From Brachypterus glaber (Eukaryota; Arthropoda; Insecta; Coleoptera; Kateretidae), in contig OY294044.1 of assembly GCA_958510825.1 (NCBI GenBank), positions 68,056,357-68,120,356 on the forward strand: a stretch of 64,000 nucleotides of DNA, read 5' to 3'. The notes beneath the pieces were generated by a model. That model was not told the origin of the DNA. It ran no database searches and saw nothing but the letters and a program-made list of their open reading frames with translations. Made by a program: the position numbers and the translations under genes. Shown piece after piece: positions 56,543 to 64,000 of the stretch. The first letter of the stretch is position 1. Every line of letters starts with the position of its first letter.

Positions 56543-57659
56543 CTAAAAAGAAAAAATTGTAGAAATAAAGATACTTGCAAAGTTTTTAAATGCTGTAGAT
56601 TTCTTTTCGTGCTTGCATTTTTTGAAAGTTTTTAAATACCCTGTATTTGGGACTTAACTGCCCCGAAACGCAGCGAATGTGTTAATAATGCATCATATTT
56701 ACATCTAAAGGTCACAAGTCTGGGTGATGTTGGCCTGCGACAGCTATATCTCCAAGAGTTCTAGTCACTCAAATATGCAGGGAATGCAGGGTTGTTAGCT
56801 TCTCATAAAAGTAGCGTGTGTATCGTGATAGAAAAAAAATCTTTTTTTTTTGCTAAAATCATCTTATTTTTTCCTGAAACTTCGACAGCAAAAAAATTAT
56901 GTCTCCCGTCGGTCGGTCTGTCTGTATCCACGATAACTTAATTTGAAATTTGGTAAGCAGATGTATTTTTGTATTATCTTGGTTTCGCATTTGAGCAAAA
57001 TCGGTTTGGGGAGAGGAGGGTAAAACGGGGGTTAAATTTTTGTTTTGGTGGTAATTTTTTTATTATTTACAATAGAAGAAAAAAATTAAACCACACAAAA
57101 GGCAAAACAAAGTTACACAAAAAATGTTTTTATCATTTTTTTTTTCTAGCGCCCCCCTTTCCCCAAAATGCAATAAATTGTTTTTAGACATAACTTTTTT
57201 ATTATTCACAATAAAAGAAAAAAATTAAAACCCCAATATATAAAAAAATCTTGTTTACTATTCACAATAGAAAAAAAAAATTAAAAACCACCTAAAAGAT
57301 AAAATAAAATTGCACAAAAAATGTTATCATTTTTTTTTCATAACAACCTCTTTCAAAATGTAAAAAATTGTTTCTGAACATAACTTTTTAAGTATTCACA
57401 ATGAAAGAAATATTTAAAAACTACCTAAAAGATAAAAAAATCCTCCTTTTTTTCCAAAAAAATATCTAAAAAATATAGCTGGATCACAAACTACTTGTAT
57501 GCCAAATTTTACATTCCTAGGGTATGTAGTTCCAGAGGTAAACGGCTATGACAGACGGACAGACAGACAGACAGAGAACTGAGCGATCCTACAAGGGTTC
57601 AGTTCCTGAGGTATGCTAAAAAGAGGAAAACTGTTAAAATCGAGTGCTATTTAACTTAC
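56543..57659 (-). other. Intron 2 of the host gene
   Basis: AT-rich, bounded by GTAAGT at 57,659 and TTTTTAG at 56,543. Contains a GTCGGTCGGTCTGTCTGT stretch (about 56,907), a dispersed-repeat-like region and an (ACAG)n run at 57,551-57,576. No gene. Confidence 0.7.
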
Positions 57660-58092
57660 GTCGTTTTCAATGGTGTTGCTTTAGGAGGCACTGTCGAGCC
57701 CAACTTTCTCGCCATTGCTGGAGCAGCTTTAGCTGCAGGTTTGGGCGCTGGAGCTGCCGATTTCGTCGCCGATGTTTTTGAGATTGGAGCTTTAGCACCT
57801 GGGACCTTTGGCGCAGCTGTTTTTGTTACGCCAGTCTTTTTAGTTGCAGCTTCTTTCGCTGGTTTCTCCTTTGTTTCTTCTTTTTTCTCCTCCACGATTG
57901 GAGCGACCTCTTTTACAATTTCTTGCACTTGCGCGACGATCTCGGGCGCCAGATCAGGCACCAATTGGGATTCTGGAACATCTTTGGCTGGTTCTACAAA
58001 TGGTGGAGATACAGCCAGGTCCTCTGACGGGGTAAGTACGGTAGGCTCAGCAAATTGTGGGGCTATTTGTTCAGTTTGTATGTCAACATCAC
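57660..58092 (-). CDS. Host gene, exon 2 (acidic to Lys/Ala/Pro-rich)
   Basis: Acceptor TATTTTTTTCAG|GT; the first two bases join G from exon 1 to make Gly. Donor ACG AC|GTAAGT leaves two bases for exon 3. About 144 codons: an acidic start (DVDIQTEQIAPQ), a charged stretch with possible short helix (EIVAQVQEIVKEVAPIVEEK), then lysine- and alanine-rich sequence (KKTGVTKTAAPKVPGAKAP). The exon marks the change from acidic to basic character of the protein. Confidence 0.8.
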
Positions 58093-58361
58093 CTGAAAAA
58101 AATATATAGAGGGTTATAGAGTTTTTTCCTAAATCTTTTATAGGGCAGTGATAAGTATATTAACCAGTTTTTGTTAGGGCTATAAATCCATGGTATTGCA
58201 CTTTATCCCCCCACACCCCTCGGTCCGTCCGTCATTTGGACTATTATATAGTACCTATTGATATTTTTTTGTAATTCAAACGCTGAGCAAAAATTCTGCT
58301 GAAAAAATGCAAAAGCCAAATGTGCGGTGGTTACTATATCGACCACCCTATAGTGCCCATA

Positions 58362-59363
58362 CACACAGGCGGAATTTTCTAAATTCATGGCCAAAACCCT
58401 CGAAAGCAAAATTGCTTCAAATAGTTGCCTCTATCGTTTATTATCTCTCTATGAACTGTACCTATGTATGGTGCCAAAGTCGTTTTTCTATCAAAACAAA
58501 TGAACCGAAAATGTTATTTTTCCCGAAAAATAAAGTTTTTTTAATATAAATATCAAAGTTGTTGCTTTTTTTAAGCAGTTTTTTAAAATGAATTTAAATT
58601 CCGTAGGTATGTATCTATTTTTTACAAAAAAGTATTGTTTTTGATTATTGAGTTTAAAAGGGGAAGTCTTAAGTTTTAGTCTGTAAATTTGGTTGCTTTT
58701 TTTAAACTTGTATTACGACTTGGCAAAAAGTTTCAGATTAATCAGCATTAAGCAACTTTTTACACTTGGTTGAGAAGATTAATGTGTTTGCTAATTATTA
58801 AAACAAGAATTTGCTTGTAATATCCCCCGCCCCTCCCTCCCCAAACCTAAAAAATGTCTAATATTTAGTTCTAGGTATTTTTGCAGTAAAAAAATACTAC
58901 TGCCAACAAAATAATACTTTTCCCTGTAGGTCTAGGTTTATTAGTAAACTAATAAAAGAAATTCAAAAAAAAAAAAAAAAAAATCAAAAAATATTTCAAA
59001 ATTAAATTTTTTTTTTCGAAAAACGAAAAGAAAGAATAAAAAAAAATGTTTAAAAACATATTTTTATCACATTTTACCCCCTTACACCACCTTTTGATAT
59101 ATGCGGAAGCCATATTGGATCCGCCATTTTGTAAAAATTAAAATAAGTATTACATTCGTAATCAGTGACCTCTAAAACCCCTGTACAATGGTTTTTAGTA
59201 AAAAATCTGCAAATTTTAATATAGGCGGCAGCCATTTTGTAAAAATTAATTTGAATGTTAAATTTGAATTCAGCAGCCCCAAAAACCCCTAAATATAAAT
59301 TTTGGTATAAATTGGAGCTTATTAAGGGTTTTGGCCATGAATATAGAAAATTCCGCCTGTGTG
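58362..59363. mobile_element. Element with CACACAGGCGGAATTTTCTA inverted ends
   Basis: CACACAGGCGGAATTTTCTA, then TTCATGGCCAAAACCCT, begins at 58,362; the inverted copy AGGGTTTTGGCCATGAATAT, then AGAAAATTCCGCCTGTGTG, ends at 59,363. About 1.0 kb, in intron 1, no ORF. It includes two units (about 59,095-59,290) related to the tandem repeat at 26,990-27,456. Confidence 0.65.
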
Positions 59364-59737
59364 CCATATGGCAAACTTTTCAGAAAAAAAAAATGGTGGA
59401 ATTGGTTTTTGAGTAGTTTAGACTCAAGTTTCTAAATCAAAAAGTAAAAATTAACAAAAAAAATAATAAGTTGCCCTATAAAGGATTAAGCTAGCCTTAC
59501 ATAGCAGTAGCCTAGCTAGAGATTAGATTGTTTATTTTCATCTTGGATGTTGCCAAAACTGTAACAGTTACCTAGAAAAACATCGGAAAAATTTAAATAT
59601 TAAAAAAATAACTTTTAAAAACATTACGCTCGAAATTATGAGCAAAGAAATTTATTGAAAAAAAACATATATGTATACTTGGTCTTATGCGTAAGGTCAT
59701 TTTCACCTTATTTTTTTTTACAGGATATTATCTTTAC

Positions 59738-61091
59738 CTGACATAGTTGGTGACATTGGAGAAAGTACAACTTCTGGTTCCATAGGACTGCTTAATTGTG
59801 AAAAAATGTCTGTGACAGGCTCCGATTTGGTTGCTTCAAAATTTTCTTCGACAGCTTCCGAATATTTAACCGACGATTCTTCCGTTATAAAACTTTCATC
59901 GACAATTTGCATTTGTGGTGATGCTGGTGAAGATAATTCATCTTTAACAGACGATGTGATTTCTTCATGTGGCGATTCTGCAGGTTTATCAAAACTGCAT
60001 AAATCTTCATATAGTTTCGGTGATGTTTCTTCAACTAATCTAATTTCTTCAACAATTTTAATTTCTTCAACTACTTTTATTTCATCGTTTGATTCTGTTT
60101 CAAATGGTTTTGATTCAAGTACTGGGGATTTGGTTTCAAATTCGAATGGTTTTGATTCAGGAGACATAATATTATCACAAATTTGTTGTTCATGGGTTTG
60201 AACGGAAGGTAAATTACAAACTTCTGGTTCAAATGATTGAACTGGAGGTAAGTTACAAACATCAGGAATTGGTGATCTGGCATCACAACTTTGAGATTCG
60301 CTTAAATCTGGAGAAATAAAATCTCTGACTGGAGATATTGGTTCTTCTAATTCTGCCTTTGGAAGTTCGCAAATTGGGGATTCAGGAATATCTTTTACGG
60401 GCGATTTAGGCATAAAATCACATGCCAAATCATTATTGTGTTCAATAACAGCTTCAGTTTCCAATTCCAGATTCGATGGTGGCCTGACTGGTGATTTACA
60501 TAGTAATTCATTTGGTAATTCCTCGCTAGGTGGCTCTGTTGATTTAGCTAATTCACCAGATATCAATTCATCATTATCGTGTGAAACTGGTGAGGCCAAC
60601 TCTTTTTCTTCCAAATCATCGGCTTTATCGTGATCTAAATCTGTTGTAAGAATTTCATCATTATTTATTGTTTTATCTTGAAATACTTCCTCGGATGTTT
60701 CTTTTTTGTCGCTTTCTTTTAAGAATTCATCCAGGTTATCGGGAAGGACTTGGACTTCATTTAAATTAAACGGGTTATCTCCTTCTTTGCCTTCGTAGAA
60801 AGACATCGACATAGGGTCAGACTCTTTGTTTAGATTTGGATTGACCATCACAAAGTCGTTTGTGTCTTGTGACATAAGAGACTCGTTGATTGTGTTTGCG
60901 GTGTCGTCACCAAATAAGGCTCTGGTAGAAGACGCGGTTTCCGATTGGTCCAAATGTTTGACGGGGGTGAAAGGGCCGGCGTTTGGCCCGAAATGGAATT
61001 CGTCGCCGCTGGGCGTCATCTTCGTCGGGGTGCTGTTTGGCTGAAATTCTGGAATTTCGTCGAGATTTTTCCCGTTTAGGAGGTCCTCCAT
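59738..61091 (-). CDS. Host gene, exon 1 of the coding region (acidic Ser/Pro/Glu-rich)
   Basis: Starts at ATG 61,091-61,089 (MEDLLNGKNLDEIPEFQP) and ends ATG TCA G at a perfect donor CAG|GTAAAG. About 451 codons. The residues are acidic and disordered, with several KSPV/SPV and SPE elements, repeated CNLPPVQ/CNLPSVQ and EIKVVEEIKIVEEIRLVEE segments that could be short helices or binding motifs. The exon opens at 61,115 after a candidate acceptor TTGCAG, and the frame stays open for eight codons upstream of the ATG, so an upstream coding exon is possible but not needed. The full joined protein would be 887 residues. Microtubule-associated or scaffold role is a guess from composition only. Confidence 0.8.
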
Positions 61092-61115
61092 TTCATGTGT
61101 ACTTTCGTTATGATC

Positions 61116-62071
61116 CTGCAACTAAATAGTTATTTACATTACCAGATGCGGACGGTTATTTTTATATGTGAAGTGTTTATTCTATTCAAAAATTGCGAGA
61201 ACCTGAAAGGGCTTTCGCTGCGTATGCAATGTATTAAATTTTTCATTCTCGCCTCGACATTTAATAACCCTAAGAAGACATCTGTAAAAACGAAAAACGA
61301 TAAAGCTAAAGCCGCCGCTAGATAGACTCTAGAATTAACCATATTTTATGAGATTCGTCAAACACCGTGAATTTTCGAGTATTTGGTTGTAAATGAGATC
61401 AAAATGATTTCAATTGAAGAAGCCTCAAATATTGAATGCAGAAGTTTATTTTATTTACTTGAATAAGGCATAATTTACAAAGAACAATAAAAAATAATTA
61501 AGAAAATGCATTTCTATGTAACTGAAGATGTATTATTGGCGTTTTTTCAGGGTTAGCAAAAAAACACTTTTTTTAAACCGATCGAAATTTTGCTTTAAGG
61601 TTTAAATCGATTTTCAACGGGTTATTGCTTCTGTGTTTTAACCAAAAACCTGTCTGTGGTTATTTCTGGAACCGGTTAACCGAAAACCGGTTATTGCCTA
61701 TGGTTTTCCATGTCCATTTTTTTTGTTTAGAGGATTTAGTGAACGCCGTGTGCAATAAAATATGCAACGAATCCGTATCTTAGGCCTAGATCATTGTTAA
61801 AAACGTGATCTAATAAACATTTTATAAGTTTATAAGTGTTACGTAAAATTTTTACTGACACCCACCTCGCTCTGTAACACGGCGTAACGTTTTCGAAACC
61901 TCCCACCACCCTAGCGCGTTACGCAATATTTGAACGTTCCCTAATATTCATATGTATTTGTGACCTATTTTTTCTTACTGGGAATTGTAAATAACAATGT
62001 AAGTATATTACTAGTCCTAATCAAATGCAAAATTAATATATTATACTTTTTTCGCCTTTTTTAATTTAAAA
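61116..62071. other. Upstream region of the host gene, no gene
   Basis: Contains a hAT-like end at about 61,548 (CAGGGTTAGCAAAAAAACAC) followed by GGTT/CCGGTTA-rich sequence, apparently a broken copy of a family like that at 54,416-56,158. A CGTAACG...GAACGTTCCC block (61,880-61,940) also occurs near 27,465. No gene. Confidence 0.5.
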
Positions 62072-62916
62072 TACAGGGTGTCCCAGAATGTTTCCAAAAT
62101 CTCTTGGGGGTGATCAGATCTCGTCAAAATAATGTCATAAGTTCAAATAAAATTTTTGGCTACGGCTCCCCTATTCTGAGATATTTGCCCCCCAAGATGA
62201 AATAGAGAAATCAACTTTTTTACTTTTTAATATTTTTAAACTATTTTTTCAGGTTTGTTTAAGAAAACTAATTCGCATCGCATGATTTTAACGGAAGTTT
62301 TGGAAGTTATCAGAAAAGTCAGGGGCGGACTTCCGTTATGGTTCAAACCCCTCCGTTTTACAAATTTCAGAATTTTCATTACTTTTTTTACATTCAGTGA
62401 GCAATTTTGATAAAAAAAAGTACTCGAAAGTACGCGAAATTCGATAAAACGAAGCGTTTCCGAGAAAAATGTACTTTTTTAATCCAAAGGCAGGAGAGGC
62501 CCGTAAAAAAATATTTTTATATTGTTTCAAAAATGCAATAAATTATTTTAAAAATATTTGTATCTCATTATAGTGAAATAATAAGTTCATATGCAGTTTT
62601 CGACTAGGGCCCCCTCCTTTGAGATTTTCGCCCCTTAGATTTGATTTTTATTTTTCATGTAAGGGGCGAATATCTCAAAAGAGAGTTAAAATAATTCTAT
62701 GCGAATTAATTTTCTTAAACAACCCTGAAAAAATACGTAAAAAATATTAAAAAGTAAAAAAGTAATCAATAAAATTAAGTTTTCTATTTCATCTTGGGGG
62801 GCAAATATCTCATAGTAGGAGGACCGTAGCCGAAAATTTTATATAAACTTATGACATTATTTTGACGAGTTCTGATCACCCCTAAGAGATTTTGGAAACA
62901 TTCTAGGACACCCTGT
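62072..62916. mobile_element. Foldback element, ACAGGGTG family member D
   Basis: Ends TACAGGGTGTCCCAGAATGT and inverted ACATTCTAGGACACCCTGT. The arms share CCAAAATCTCTTGGGGGTGA, GATCAGA-CTCGTCAAAATAAT and TTTGCCCCCCAAGATGAAAT. The central part is poorly paired. No transposase. Confidence 0.8.
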
Positions 62917-64000
62917 CCGTCCATAAAAGACGTCCCCCCCCCTGCTTGTCCGATTTCCAGACGCCCCCACCCTCTAAAGCACGTCCAAAACGCAGTAGGG
63001 TACCCCCCCTTTTTAGATTTTTCTCTTTTTTAGCATTATTAAATTTGAAAAAGTGGACGTCCGAAAATGGCTTGACCCCCCCCCCCCTTTTCCGACAAAA
63101 CCTTTTAATTTATTTTTTACTGAAGTAACTTTAGGTAAACTGGGGTACTAAATAGAGGTAATATTACTTTAATGGTAATAATATGAGTTGTTTTAATCTA
63201 ATCAGTTTTACTTTACTTTTTGCGGTTAGACTTACCAGGTTCACCTTGTTACTACAAATTTAAGTCAAAAATATTTATTTAATACACTTGTTTGTTGCAA
63301 AATGTCGTTAATAATAAACGTTGAAATTCAAAACTGTTTACAATTATTTAAAATAGTGACTGGTTATGTTTATTTTTAAATTATAAGATATTTCTTATCA
63401 TTTACAACCGACAATACAGATTATTGCGTACTAAAAGTGTATTTAAAGAGATAACTGACAGATTTTAATAACACTTAACTTAAATTTTGCACAGTTATTT
63501 GTTCGTCGATGGGACACTATGAATTTTATTTCTTACAAAATTTTTGAAGATTTTTTTTTTATGAAATGACAAGACTTTATGATGAAAATGACAACAATTT
63601 GATGTTGTCATATTGACATCTAAAAACTGTTTTAAATCAACCTGGATTAAAATTTAGTGTTGCTTCATCTGGGATTACAATAACCAAATTTTATTATCGA
63701 AACTATAAAATACTAGTATGAAGAACAGCATACTACACACATTTTATTAGTTCACTACAACAAAAAATGACGTCACACTTACTATTCTTAGTAACCATGT
63801 ACCCCTAGGTGGTTTGCTCGCATATTAAATATTTCTATCCTTTTCTATCTTATTTCTGTCCTCTCCGAATCATATTTTTTCGACGAAGAAGAAGTTAGTG
63901 TTTCTGTGGAAGCCGGACTTATGTACAAGATTGTTTTGCCACTTTTGCAAGAATCTCGGCAAGAATGAATTCTATTGATATTATTTTAAACAATCGTCAG
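62917..64000. promoter_or_regulatory. Possible divergent promoter and 5' ends
   Basis: On the minus strand a donor-like CTG|GTAAGT lies at 63,236 and could end a non-coding first exon of the host gene. At 63,769 there is TGACGTCAC, a full CRE-type site. To its right the plus strand carries a uORF (ATG at 63,921, stop TGA 63,966-63,968) overlapping an ATG at 63,965 that opens a frame (MNSIDIILNNRQ) to the window end. Poly-C stretches lie at about 62,933-63,090. Transcription in either direction is not proven. Confidence 0.3.
63965..64000 (+). CDS. Possible start of a divergent gene (12 codons, runs off the window)
   Basis: ATG with A at -3, open to the edge (MNSIDIILNNRQ). A 15-codon upstream ORF (63,921-63,968) ends in TGA overlapping this ATG. 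The sequence is too short to assign a family, and a chance ORF cannot be excluded. Confidence 0.2.
   Translation, partial: MNSIDIILNNRQ

Overview
This is a 64 kb, strongly AT-rich piece of an animal nuclear genome, assembled as a scaffold with one 200-base N gap. It has no bacterial features. The mix of repeats (Tc1, hAT, TTAA-type and foldback DNA elements, several LINE families, Penelope-like elements, a tRNA-derived SINE), the large introns and the base composition fit an arthropod. An insect, possibly a beetle, is my best guess; no gene here fixes the taxon.

The one host gene I can support runs on the minus strand from about 61.1 kb to 45.3 kb. Five exons join with consensus splice sites and matching phases into one 887-residue frame. 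The protein is disordered: an acidic Ser/Pro-rich first part, then Pro/Ala/Thr/Lys-rich parts, resembling a microtubule-associated or scaffold protein. I do not recognise the gene. Its upstream region (about 61.1 to 63.9 kb) may hold a non-coding first exon. At the right edge a possible divergent gene starts on the plus strand at 63,965, with an upstream ORF that overlaps its start codon.

The rest is mostly mobile and repetitive DNA. 0-11 kb: foldback elements and a MITE, one foldback carrying a complete SINE with target-site duplication; then a 0.5-0.6 kb tandem repeat whose copies share a small ORF, interrupted by a 1.57 kb element in a duplicated TTAA. 11-20 kb: a decayed LINE split by an LTR-like insert, and two more LINE ends. 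20-26 kb: foldbacks, a 10-bp minisatellite and a head-to-head pair of Penelope-like GIY-YIG fragments with hammerhead-like motifs. 26-33 kb: hairpin elements, a tandem repeat, the N gap and a Mutator-like foldback with a 10-bp duplication. 33.9-37.85 kb: a satellite of about 150 copies of a 21-bp unit, most with the palindrome TGACGTCA, alternating with a 7-bp-based satellite. 38-45 kb: LINE remnants, more foldbacks and an in-frame 69/78-bp repeat.

45-61 kb is the host gene. Its introns hold a LINE, a 3.8 kb Tc1-like transposon with about 690-bp inverted repeats and an intact DD34E transposase, and two hAT-type elements with 8-bp target duplications, one of them only about 27 bp from a splice donor.
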